Positions 1-12,101 of a DNA stretch of 64,000 bases are shown here, one piece after another. This DNA is from Larus michahellis (lineage: Eukaryota; Chordata; Aves; Charadriiformes; Laridae). The position numbers and the translations under genes were made by a program. A model generated the notes under the pieces. It saw only the letters and a list, made by a program, of their open reading frames with translations, was not told where the DNA came from and searched no databases. The number at the start of each line of letters is the position of its first letter. Position 1 is the first letter of the stretch. The stretch lies in contig NC_133897.1 in NCBI RefSeq assembly GCF_964199755.1, positions 69,744,661 through 69,808,660 of the forward strand, written 5' to 3'.

Positions 1-600
1 AGTGGAGTCTAATGTCATGCAGGAATTCTGTAATGCAGGTATTTCTGTGGTATGATTACCCATTTTTTCACTGTGAGTCTTGCAACAAAAAGAAACAATA
101 TTACCTTAAAATGCCCCCAAGAGAATTTTAGATCATGCCTACAACCTGATTTAGAAATGCAGAGCAATATGTTTTCTACATAAAACAGTATATTGCGAGC
201 CTAGCAGCAAGAATAAACCTGATTCAGATGTTAACTGGAGTTGTCAGGAAATATCCCATTCCTCCACAAATGGGCAGAAGGTGACTAAAGTCACCTCTCC
301 CTCCTATGCCTGCTTCTCTTACATGTGCACACAAACATAGAAAAAGTGCTTATGAGAGCTGCTTCAGACGGCTATAATAAATCAGCAAAACCCACTAGTC
401 CTTCCAGGAACACAGAAGCTGATAAACAGCTGCTGGTCCAGGAGTCTCATGGACAGTGTTCCGTGCACCAGGAACAACAATGCAGATTATATTTCGATAT
501 TGGCTAGTTGTTATACTGTGTCATATGCATTAAATAAGTCAAAATACTCAAATTGACATGTTGCTCGCATGCTAAATAGCATAGACTCATAGAACTGCTT
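1..600. other. Intergenic, nothing recognised
   Basis: AT-rich sequence with only short open frames. A CATAGACTCATAGAAC segment near 583 faintly resembles the CR1 3' terminal repeat but is not followed by the CR1 body. Confidence 0.6.
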
Positions 601-606
601 TGGATC

Positions 607-860
607 TGTAGCAGAGCGGCATTCATAATCGCCTCACGACGGAGAAGAAATCAGTAGAAGACCTGGGCTAAGAAGGCTTCTAAGAGCACAAGAAAACACG
701 CCAGCAACACCAGTCCCAGCTCCAGCCTTTATTCAAGAGACGGGCTCGCTCCGTGCAGCCAGCTGAGGCACCTCTGCAGCGCATTCAGTAGCACCTCCCT
801 GCAAGGGAGGCCGCAGCAAGCTCAGAGAGGGGCCTTGACCCTCTTGCCTCTCTGAAGGCA
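607..860 (-). mobile_element. Possible solo LTR remnant
   Basis: On the minus strand an AATAAAGGCTGGAGCTGGGA segment (AATAAA at 734-729) precedes about 120 bp ending in CTGCTACA at 607. This resembles the R-U5 part of an avian endogenous retrovirus LTR ending in ACA. The stretch is distinctly more GC-rich than its flanks. I could not find the other terminus or a target-site duplication, and no retroviral coding sequence is present. A decayed non-LTR repeat or unique GC-rich DNA is equally possible. Confidence 0.22.
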
Positions 861-960
861 ACCAGATAAGACCAAACACTGGTTTCGAGACCTCCAAAAA
901 AGGAAGAAAAATATAACAAACCAACGCCTCAAGTTGAAAAGAACAAATAAAGCCTCAACT

Positions 961-3900
961 GCATTCCGCACTCAGCTTTGTCTTCTTGGACACTAATGCT
1001 AATGAGGACCACTAGAAGAAAGAAAAGGGCTGGTTCACATAAAACACGTACTACAATAGATGCATCAATAAATACAGGGAAAACATTTTGTTAGCAAGAA
1101 GTCTGGAGAAATGTATGGGTAGCGATTAAAAGGGAACAAAAGTGCTGACCTTTATGTCATTCGCGTATGTGTTTCTTTAACGGCCTTCACACCTGAAAAT
1201 GACACAAAAATGCATACCAAAAAAAAAAAAAATGTATGCCTGTACCAGGCACTTACCGGTATCCTTACAGATATTGTTAAGGCTTATCTCTTTATCTTCA
1301 GATCTTAAAAACAGCCTTAACTAAAAAGCATACAGATATTATTTTTAGAGAAAATTGATCTTATTTATATACAGCTAGTTGCCAATGTGAAAGAGAACAT
1401 TCACTCTTCACTGCATGAACTGAAGACATCTGGATTATTTTATCCTCCTATCATTGTCTGGCTGTGATATTGTTGAATACATGAGTGTGGGGAGTGCCAG
1501 AAATTAATTCAATTCCAGAACTTGCATTATATTAACAAACTGGGAAAAAAAAGGAACATAAATCATGATTCCCTTCCCTTTCCCCACCCCCTACTTTAAT
1601 AAGTGAAATGTCAGGCTGCTTGTTCCTGACTCGTTAGAGAGGTTTTAAGCCTTTCTGGTTAGAAGAATTCCACTATAGCTTTGAGGTTTTGTTGTACCCT
1701 GAGGCTGGCTGAGAAAAGATGTGTTTTGAAAGGGTTAACTTGTGGACCACACTATAAAAGGCAGCAGTAAAAGCTGTAACTCTGTTCAAAAGGAGACTAG
1801 CACTTAGAAGGGAATAAAAAATAAATAAACCACTATAGAGTAGAAACACAAGCTTAGAGAGGCCTTGAAAGAAAACTGACCTCCTTCCATTCCAGAATAT
1901 CAGTATGCTATTCTAATTAAATTACACTTTTACTATTATTCCTAACTCTGGTTAGTTCGTTTCATCATGTATGCTTTATTGACTGATTAGCATCAGTCAC
2001 AATTTTCTCTGCTTCTCTTTGCAGTTTATACCTTCTGTGCACTGATCCTCCAGCTTGATCAAAGTGTTTTTCCCATCAAAACAATCACGTTTATCCTTTA
2101 GCTCATCTGAAGCCAACTTTTAAATGTTTAGCCGACAAGACTAATCCACAGCCATAATATTAGTTATATTGTTTGAACTGTAAAAAAACTCCCAAACAGA
2201 CTAAATATTTTTTAATTTTTACTTTTTTTTCCAGACACAGAGAAGTAACCAGATTTAACATACTCCCTGTTTGCAATTTTCTCCCAATACTTGCTAGGCA
2301 ATTTTCCTGGCAATGAAGTTTTAAGAAAGTAAAGCACGAATCTGCTCAAGGTCAGGTTTATGGTTAACCTTGTCCAGTCTAGTCACAATTGCAGTGGCTT
2401 CGCAGGGCTAGTGAAGCAGGAGGCAGCTAAAGTTACTGTTGAGGCAATCCCAAGATACAGACATTCTGACTTTATACCACAGACAGCAGATTCCTGTGGG
2501 CAAGACTCTTCAAAATAATAAGTAGCAAGAAAGTGACAGTTTCCAGAGTTTGTGTAAATGTATGACAATTTGAGGACCGGTCTCCAGTTTTCCCCTTTTC
2601 CCGTGGAAAAGAATGTGAAGCTGTGAATGGACTTTGAACAAACAGCAGTATTTCTGTGTAGGTATCCCTGTGCCAGGGCAAATCACAAACACTTAAATAT
2701 TAGGCACTGCGAAATATTTTGCTCCATATTCAGTAGTTGGTTTTGATTTAATAAAGAAATCATCAAATGGAGATGATTTAGAAGTTTCCACACCAGAGAC
2801 ACCAGTTTAGGTGATCAAAGAAACCAGCCTGCCATGTGCAGAGTCAGTCCCTGCCCTCACCAGTCCCTGACTTTCCCCCTGTGTGACAGGAATTACCAAC
2901 TTCTTTCACTAACAGGCATCCACATCATTTCAATGAAAGTCAAAACAGTGACTGGCTTTAGTCTCCCAAAAATCCTGCTTCAGTGTTTTCCAGATGCAAC
3001 ACAACCTGCCAATTTGACATCTTCCACTTGGCTCTTCCCAGAATCTTTAGTGTACTCCTACTAGGTTCCTGCCATTGCTCCCTACCCACCACAATGGCTA
3101 CTGTTATGTCTCCATTAAGCTGCCTTGTGTCCCCTAAAACTCCATCTGACCCAGAAAGGAAGAAAAAGTAGATTGTTCTCTTTCTCAGCAAGTCTTTTTT
3201 TTTGACCTGCAATACATGATTTGAGAAGAGAATGACCAAAAGGTGGAAGCGGAGGGCCTATACCTCAGAATTTCCAAGGTATTTGGGTATGCGAATTTTA
3301 TTTATACTAAAATGAGACTCTCGGAGATGCTCACTCACTTTGTAATAACCTCATTCCTAGTTTACTAAACACAAGGTTGGTTCTGTTAATTTTGTAAGTC
3401 ACACCAACAGAATGAAATTGGCACATACTGGTCAGCAGCGGAGAGACAAACAGTAAAATTTCAAGTGACTCAGCTGAGGCCAGGCAGAGATTGTACGTAA
3501 TTCACTGCAAGTTAGAAACATAAGGAACTTAGGAAAAAAATAGCAGGCGAGGAAATAAAAAGATTTTGAAGACCAAAAGCTAAGTCATAACAATTTGAGA
3601 GGAAATACTGAAAAATCAGTCAGAAAAAGAAAAATCTTTGGCTGAATTACTAAAATTCCAGAATGTGTAAACACGGCAGAAATTATTTTCCTGGTGTATT
3701 CTGAGCAGGGAGAAATGAAAAGTTAGAGAATGAAAAATGAGCAAGTGGAGAGTATGACATAACCCTGTTAGGAACAAAAGGAGCCCCACCATCCTTGAGT
3801 GATCAAAAGCTTTTCTTCTTCAAAAATTTTTTCAAGCAAAAACCAAACCAACATCTTTTAAGTTCTTTATCACTTTTGGGCATTTTTCTTATTCAAAAAC

Positions 3901-5120
3901 CAGACAAGAAGAGAATCCAGAGAAAGATTTTTGCTGCTCAACAGAAAACATGAGTGCTTGTATGCCAGTAGCAGCATGCTTGTAGCAGTCTGGGCTTTGG
4001 ATTTGCAAAGTGTCTGGGAAAGTACTCAGTCCGTGAAAGAATAAAGGAAAGGCAGAGGATTCTCATATCTACTCATTTATATTTTATCCTCGCAATTCTA
4101 ATATTTTTATCTTATTATTGTGAGCATCTCTGGAGCTGCAGGCATTTATTGCCAGGAACGAATAATCAAATTCAGTTTATACAGAGGTAACTTTAAAGTT
4201 ACATCAATGACTGTCAAGCAGTTTTGAACTCCAGAAGATGCAGTTATTTCATGTCTGGTGGAGATTTGATTTGTTTATTCAAACTTTTCACTTGTTTATT
4301 CAAACATTTCTCTGTGACCTAAAACTAACATCCCAAAAATCTGCAAAAATCTCTATTACACTAGTATTTCTGATTTATCCATAGCCAAGAATTGCTAGAA
4401 ATCACATTAAAAAAGTATTTTTCTCCCATTACACCCCATCGACTTTTTTTCAGTCATTGTATGGAGAACATTCAACAGAGAAGGCAGTGGCCTGTAAATG
4501 CATAGTCAGAAAAGATACATCACTAGTTGTTTTTGCAGCTTAGTTCTGCACCCAGTTTTTAAAATAGTGCCTATGTTTCGTTAATGGTTTGCTCTGGGTA
4601 TTAACACAGAGTACAGGGACTCACAGGCATCTCACCCTGCATCTCTATTGCTCATAAAGCACCAGTTTTTCATAGTGACTCATTAGTTAGAAATCCTCCA
4701 CACATAAAAGTCATAGGTAAATAGACACAGGTAAAAGCAAATAACTGCATGTTATGGGGGTATTTATAGCCAGAAACATAATTTGTACATGCAAACAGAC
4801 ATATTTCAGGAAAAACGAGCATTATACACATAGACCCCAGTTCAAAAAGTCAGTGCCTAGTTAAAGAAAATTGCATGATCTGCACATCAAAAACATGAAT
4901 TTTGGTACCACTCTGAACTGGTGTCCTCACAGTGGGAATGAACTTACCTGATCTTTGTATTTAGATGCTGCTTTTGATAACGGTGACTTAAGTCAATTCT
5001 TCAGATTTGGATCAAGTACAACTTCTTTCAAAGCAGGTCTATGGTTCTGGTCTTCATTTTAGCTAAAGCTGCAATGAACCTTAGAGCTATGTGCCCTTCA
5101 GTTTTGAGTTTGACTTCTAA
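961..5120. other. Intergenic, no gene seen
   Basis: AT-rich unique-looking DNA. Open frames are under 100 codons and share no coding signal. It contains the 21-bp duplication at 4271. Confidence 0.6.
4271..4312 (+). repeat. 21-bp direct duplication
   Basis: TTGTTTATTCAAAC occurs at 4271 and again at 4292 with a near-identical 7-base continuation, giving two adjacent 21-bp units. This is a local tandem duplication. Confidence 0.85.
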
Positions 5121-5130
5121 TCAAAAGCCG

Positions 5131-5190
5131 AAGAGGTATGAGTGGCTCCGGGATTTGAATCCAATCCACATGATTTCAGTGTGTTCTGAC
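5131..5190 (-). mobile_element. Possible MIR-like fragment
   Basis: AGAGGTATGAGTGGCTCCGG then GATTTGAATCC and CATGATTTCAGTGTGTTCTG resembles the tRNA-derived head of MIR in reverse orientation, including a B-box-like GATTTGAATCC. Only about 60 bp match, so this is tentative. Confidence 0.35.
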
Positions 5191-6731
5191 TGAAGATTCT
5201 AGTTTTTGGTATATTTTCCTCCTCCTTGTGCCAAAGTTTTGACACATTGACAAATATCAGGGACACACTGAGGCTCCACATATGGATGAAAACCAAGGAC
5301 AGATGGGAGAAGGAGTTACAGTACAAATTGCTGAGCAAGAAGTAATGCTTAATAACATATAATGCATTTATCTATAATACTTTTTTTTATTTTCATCTCA
5401 AATGAATGTACATCACAAGATACATTTTCCCTTCATTTACAGTTTTGTTTCTTTACATTGGTTAGCAAAATGAAAACTTAACATTGCAGGCTTTTTTAAA
5501 AAAATACAGCCATTTTGTTGACCTAGGTCCCTGGTATGTGCATCCATGGGATATAACATCGTAGAAGCTGAGTAAGACATATGAAGGGTGTGTGTATATT
5601 CCAAGCCACTTATATGAACATATGGGCGCATGTGCATTTTGCATATGGAACAAAAAATATCAAGATCTACCCCTTTTCAGACTGGCCAGTTACTTAAGGA
5701 GCCTGATTATAACGGAGCAACTCCAAGGGATAAAGAGAGCGCAGAAAAAAAGCCATCTGTGCTTTTCAGACTTCTTTCTAGATTTTTTCCCTCTTTGGTC
5801 AAGGAACTGAGTCGAGCATCTGAAATCGCATTTCCTATCTTCCAGCTTCCATCTAGTGTTTCTATCAAAGGAGGCAGATACTTCATACTGACCAAAAAAA
5901 GATTAATATCTTCCTGTGAAAATATTTTTCTATGGAAAAACTTCTCACTTGCTATTTCCCTCCATGTGCAGAATTACCTAATTCTCTGTTTCCATGTTTG
6001 AACGGTCTCTTTAATGCCATATCCAAGGAAATCAAAAGAGGCTATAACAATCACTTTCTTTACTCTTTCCCAGCTTATAAGAGGCACTGCTTAATTCATT
6101 TGTAGGCCACTTACTTTCATTTGCATGACATACTGTGTAGCAAGACTGTTCTGAGGAGAAAACTGAGGAGAATGGACCTGTTTGAGAGAGCAGGGGAAGA
6201 AGTAGCTCACCGAAATCCCCAAAATCAAGTAGTGTGACAGCTGCTGCTGTAACAGTATTGCAAACCCTGGATCGCCATGAGGTTATTCACTGCATCTGCA
6301 CTGAATTTCCCGGGTTACTGTAACACATTACAAGGATGTGCTTTGATGTGTCCCACATAAATGTCCTCACCACCACACCCTCTTCCTTTCCCTCCACTCT
6401 CCACCTACTCCTGGCCCTAGGACCCCACAGCCCACAGCAATGTCATGCCGCATGCCTTCCTGCTCACATGAGCAGCAGTTGTCAGAGAAATGGATCCAAA
6501 AGAAACAGTCAATAAAAACAGAAACAGCTGTAACAATTTTACACGGCACGGTTCTGATTTCTGGGTATATCCTCCGCACACATGCTTTCTTTTTCTCTTT
6601 TCTTCTACCTTGCCCAAACGTTACGATTTCGTATGGTATTGTGGAAAAACACCCATTAGGAAGGGGACAATGCAGTGGAGCAGCTCTGCTCACAGATTTT
6701 GTCATTCAGAAATTGGTGTTGCTAAGACACC

Positions 6732-6752
6732 TTTTTTTTTTTTTTTTTTTTT
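6732..6752 (+). repeat. T21 homopolymer
   Basis: An uninterrupted run of 21 T. No SINE or retrocopy body is recognisable on either side. Confidence 0.95.
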
Positions 6753-7357
6753 GAAGGAGTGACAAAAAGGAAATAGATGGGTAGAGGGAAGATAAATGGC
6801 TACAGGTTCTAGAGGCAGGTGCAGATTTCTGCAGCAAGAGGTCTGACAATGTTTTAAAGCCCGCTATCTCCACATCCTCGATACTGCCCCACTTACACCC
6901 TTTGCCTGAAGGGCAGGTAGCAGTTATTGGCACTTGGACTGCACTTTTTTTTGTGTGAGAAGCATCTAAACAGACTTTACCGGGAGACTGTGCATCAGTG
7001 CCGTGTTATTTACACCAACACAAGGAGCCTCAGAGTCACCCTACTTAGTTTTAGGCAACAAACAATGGCACCTAAGCCAGGGGCCGTCCTCTGTTACCAC
7101 TCTCAGATGGGCTCTTGAGATATCACCGTCCACTGAATATAGAAAGAGCCCAGAGCACCCGGGCTTTTAACACAGTGTCCTAGCTGAACTTAAGGGATAG
7201 AAAGAAATAGGGCTGATCGAGCTAAAGAATTTAATACATGTATTTAGTAAACACAACACTCCTTAAGAAGGAAGGAAGTAGTAGGTTTGAAATATATCCA
7301 TTAAATACTTGGCAAATCTTGCAATTGACCTGATGCTTTTTAGCCTAGGACGGTGTG

Positions 7358-7379
7358 ACCCTGTCATACCAGACAGGGT
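7358..7379. repeat. 8-bp inverted repeat
   Basis: ACCCTGTC and GACAGGGT flank a 6-base spacer. It is short enough to be chance. Confidence 0.6.
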
Positions 7380-8086
7380 GATTTCTAGATCAGTTATCAC
7401 AGGCAGGATGGACTATAAGTGGCACAGATTTCAGTTCACAGCAGACATTTCAGAAAGTACCCAGAATACCTGCTTTTCTCTATGATTGCACTGCAGCCAT
7501 ATCATAAAACTTTATAACTGTCTTGAGTGTTTATCTGACATCAGACTGCATAGGGAACTCATAGGATTTATACGGGATCAGCTCACAAAACCCCTCCTTT
7601 ATTCTACCCAGAAATCCATTCCCAGTGTAGGAATGTAAAATACAACACAAAGATAAATCTAAAACATCCCTACTGTATTTTCAGGGTTCTAAGCAAAAGA
7701 AAAAAATAAGTGATTGAAGCTGTCTACCTGATTTGCTTAAAGGTTTTAGCTGATGGGAAAAAAAATTTAGTGAACAGATGGTGTGATGACATGCACCTAT
7801 TTTCCCTAAATGTTTAAAGACTCTCCAGAGAAACAAAAGATCTAAATTCAGTTCCTCAGTCTTAAACCCACAATCCCCAGCAGACCACTCTAAATACTGT
7901 GTCACAGGGCATGCTGAGAAGGCTTTCTACAATAACCATTAAAATACTAACTAGCAAGGGTATCACATCTTCCACCTGAGCACCCACATTATATTATCCT
8001 CTAAATGAATTTTAACATGATAATACTTTCAGCCATATCATCAAGGTACTCTTACAGGAGAGCCCTCCTTCAAACCTGCATTCTCA

Positions 8087-8150
8087 ACCAGTGACAGAAA
8101 GGACCTGAACCCAGACCTCCACAATACACCTTGCTTTCTTAACCCCTGGA
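8087..8150 (-). mobile_element. Possible MIR-like fragment
   Basis: CCAGTGACAGAAAGGACCTG, AACCCAGACCTCC and CTTTCTTAACCCCTGGAC are reminiscent of the reverse-complement MIR head (gtggcagagccgggattcgaacccaggtctcc). It is short and degenerate. Confidence 0.3.
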
Positions 8151-9799
8151 CTTCAGAGAAGAAATTAAAATGCCATCTCTTCTTCAGTGAGGAAGCCTTT
8201 TACTGTTCTTAAAAATGTTTAGAAGCAAAATGAAAAACTGAACTTTTAGTAGCCGTTTTTAAATATATACAAAAGTTTAGTTGAACGGAATGAGCTTCAC
8301 ACAGGAAGAATCAGGTAAAACAGAAGGATGCCAATACACCCAAGGACCAGCTAGTTCATTGTCGTGATTTCTCAGTCACTTTAAAAATCTGTGGAAGAGC
8401 AAACTGCACACAACGCAGTCTGAGTTTGCATAAGTACTCCAAAAACTTGGTAGTGGTCTAAACCTTTGTAGTGTGGAGGTGTCACAGGAGCAGCTATTCT
8501 TTCAGGTCACATTACAGCTTTTCCATTTCTTTTTCAGCTGGAATCCAGAGTGCTCAAGGGAACAGAAGATGAAGAACAAACCAACACAAACAAATCAACT
8601 CTTTCCATTAGGGTCAATTTAAGCTTTAGACAAATATGGGGAATCTCACTTTACCCAAACTTCCAGCAGTATAATTGAGAACTGTGCCCGTAGATAATCA
8701 ACTGAGTCACATATGTTTGGCTGAAAAAATAATGTGTGTCAATATTTCCAAAACCTGCATTTCACATTAAGCATTTTTTAAACCAAAAGTGTCCCTGTTG
8801 TCTTTCTTACTTCCAAGGTTTTTTCAGCTGTGTCACTGAAGCCAAATATGGTGTCTCTCAATAAATCAGCCATATTTCAGGCTCTTATAATTGCATTACA
8901 TTACTTCATCTTTCCTTAAAAATAATACTAATGTGGGCTATTTTCTGTTCAAACAATTTGCATGTTACTAATGAGTTCAATATGTCTGCACTTTGCTGCT
9001 ATACCCAAGGAGTTTAACAACACAATGTTCAGGGAGCACGAACAACTGATATGCTAAAACCGACGTCCCTTCTCAGGTACTCCGTGGCCAACCAGACACC
9101 AGTCACAAATCTTGTGGCATTTACAGCAAGAGTGAGGAGTAATGCTGGCATTTCAGCCAAATACTTCCTTTCTCAATGCAACTTGCCCCAGCGGCCTGGC
9201 TGTGTGAAGACTTTGGCCAGGTACTGAACCATGCTATGCTGGCTTCCGCCCATTGTGACGTGATGTAGTAAATTATTTTATTCATTTATTCACATATTAA
9301 GCAATTAAACAACAATATTTAATAGAACCGGATAAATTAAGGATAGGTAGTAGGAAACACCTAAAATTAACCTGGAATACAAAGTCCTAACTTAAATGCG
9401 TTGTTAATGTAACCATCAGGCACAACCTGCTCACTCAAGATCAAAACAGAGGAGGGATTGCAGGGGTCTCTGGCATTCCCTTGAACTGTGGTGTCATATT
9501 CAAGGCTGACTACGGCACGCTCTGCATCACCACCAGGAGCTCACTTCTGCCAGGTGCCAAAACAGAACAGTTTCATGCTGCTTGTGCTCTGATTTAAAAC
9601 AACCTCAGAACTCCATAATACGGGCACGCAATACGAGGACAGTGAGAAGAGCTGGGCTGCAGGTTGCTGTGAAGCACAGGCAGTGCATAAGCAATTGAGA
9701 TGTGAAGAGATGTCCCAAAAGGAGAACTTAAGCTTGGGCTGTGTCATCCTGCATGTCTAGTCAAAACAAAGCACTTCACAAGGTGGCTACAACATTCCC

Positions 9800-10041
9800 T
9801 TTTTTTTTTTTCAGGATAGTTTCATGAGTTTGGCAGCATGGGATAGGGGAGAAATGGTTTTCATAGACCCTACACTTACTAAGACCAAAGCGAGCGCTTT
9901 TTGATCTACACTCTTCACACAATAGTGCAGCTTCATTGGCAGATCCTTCATGGAGAAGCGCCTCTGCAGCCGGTCGTAAATTCTAACATCCTGTGCTGGG
10001 GGTATAATTGAATGGCAGCCCTCAGGGGCTAAGTACCTCAA
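9800..10041 (-). other. 76-codon open frame ending at a poly(A)-like run
   Basis: On the minus strand the frame from 10041 ends at TGA (9813-9811), whose last A begins a run of 12 A (complement of T at 9800-9811). The arrangement recalls a retrocopy, but no 3' UTR intervenes and I recognise no family in the translation. It is probably coincidence. Confidence 0.12.
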
Positions 10042-12061
10042 ACTTATATTACTCTGAGTTTACTCCCTGCGTACGTTGCTAAATACTGTTATATTGCCTA
10101 GGCCGTCCTTTGAAAGATATAAACCACATCTCTGGAGCAGGTGGCACTAGAGGCTCAAGAGGCTAACCTGCGGATCAAGGAAGCATTTCAGTTCTGGCAA
10201 GCCATCACCGCTATGACTGCTTTATTTAGCATCTACTAAAATGGTGCAGTTTTTCGCTATATAGCAGACAGGTCAGAGTCCAATAGTAACAATAAATTCC
10301 CAAGTACATAAAATGAGCAGAATTCAGCCCAATAATGAATAAGCATGGCAGTCCATGGTTATTTCTTCCACGGTAAGTTTGGCGGGTGGATGATCATACA
10401 GTCTATGCTCACCCTCTGGACCTGGTTTGATCTCTTCTAAAATTGACTGGCTAAGAGCTAGCCATCCAGTTCAAGCCCGTTATCTAAGACACATCTCTAT
10501 CAAAGGGAGGGAAGAAGCAAGAGAAATCTCCACAGAACTCAACCCAGCATGAGAGATGTCTGAGACAAGCATTGACCCCCGGGTGTGCCTCGTGGGCGTT
10601 ACAGAAGGTAACTAAAACTTCCTCAGATGAGATATCCAATTCCAAAGTTGAAAAAAGGAACGGGTAGACAGTAAAATGAAGCTGTATTGCAAAATAGAAA
10701 AGTATACATTTGTGCAAGAATTACTCTGGCTAACTAGAGCGTTGAAGACGTGGCCTTTGGCATGAGCTAGTAACCACATACACAGGTTTCAGGAGCTCAC
10801 GTGCTTTGCCCAGTTTGAATCCTACAGCAGCACTCTGACTCCACTGCTGTAGTAGCATGTTCGTGCTTGCCACCTGCCCAGTCTGCAATCAACACCACTT
10901 CACTTTGTAGGCATATGTTCAGGGATGCAGGGAAAAGTTTTTAGTCACTAGGCTTTTTTCACAGCTTTCTTAAGCTTTGTGGTCAAAACACAAGCTAGTG
11001 AGTATTTTTAACAAAACTGCTGTAGCCCCAGTTGTTGACAATTGAGTGGATTTTTGAGCACGTGCAATTTCTTAGACTTTGTTAGTCAAAGATAAATACT
11101 TCACAGTAAAATATGCATGTTTAGGTAAAATCACATTCTGCAAATGGGTTCCTGAGGCCATCAAATAACAGCAGTTGCAAAAACAGCCTGATGGCTCATG
11201 CATGTTTGGGCAACGACACTCTTTTCACGGAAGAATCTAATAAAATGTGAAAGGCAGCTCTGTGTATGTTCCTGCAAACGTAACAGTGGCAGGAGGAAAG
11301 GGATACGCTCATTCCTCTCAGAGAGGGCCGCCCGATCTTTAGACTGCTTTTGACCTTCAGTGAAACCTGAGCAGACAAGATCACCCTTGCTATTCTACTG
11401 CAGATGGGAATCAGCTCAGCCTTGGATGACTGTGTCTTACAGGGCTGTCAAGTAGTGGCAGTTTGGAAGGATAGTTCAGAGTACTTGAAAAAGATTTTTA
11501 ATGTCTCATTAAAACACCTTGAGGAATACTCATTAAGAGAGGGAGACTTTTAGGAAAGGCCCAGAGATTGCTGTGAGAAAGTGTCCTTTTCAGCTACATG
11601 AGACTCGGCCAATCTGATCTCAGCTGCACTTCTATGACTTTCACTGCCAAACATAGTGAATAAATAATATTCGTTCTGCCTAAAACGGTAGAGAAATCTA
11701 CTATTCAACAATGAGATTCCCTTCAAAACCTAAGGAATGACACACGGGGTGAGAAGTCTGTAGCTATATTTCACGTCATGCTCACGTTCTTCAGGATTGC
11801 TAGGTGATCTCCCTCTGATATTGAGAATGTCCGCTCTCCCTCACGGCTTTTGAGAATTTCTGAAGTACTTTTACTAACTCTCCCAAGATTATCTACGGCT
11901 GTGCTCTGGCTCCTGACAGCATTCCCTCCATTACGCATCATGTTAGCCCAAACGTGTTTACATTCAGGGCAAGGTGTAAGGTTCATCTATTCATTCAGGT
12001 TTATGCCAGCGGAATGAATGCAAGGCCTTGACTATGGGTTTGCTTATACAAGGAAAGTAGG

Positions 12062-12101
12062 GTGTGAATTTACAAGCTACAGTGTGAATTTACACCAGGC
12101 T
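12062..12101 (+). repeat. 20-bp imperfect tandem duplication
   Basis: GTGTGAATTTACA occurs at 12062 and 12082 with diverging ends. It is a small tandem duplication with no further copies. Confidence 0.75.

Larger units (their letters stand above)
5200..9795. other. Intergenic, no gene seen
   Basis: Contains the T21 run and one possible SINE scrap. The 123-codon frame at 5630-6001 has a biased, non-domain-like translation and I treat it as chance. Confidence 0.55.

Noticed and set aside
583..600. CR1 3' terminal repeat
   Set aside because: Only the CATAGA-like repeat is present; the conserved GGTTGGAAGGGACC block is missing.
5630..6001. 123-codon + strand open frame
   Set aside because: The translation has no recognisable family and the region shows no coding composition.
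6732..6752. Poly-T as the tail of a retrocopied gene on the minus strand
   Set aside because: No gene-like or SINE-like sequence lies on the side where the body should be.
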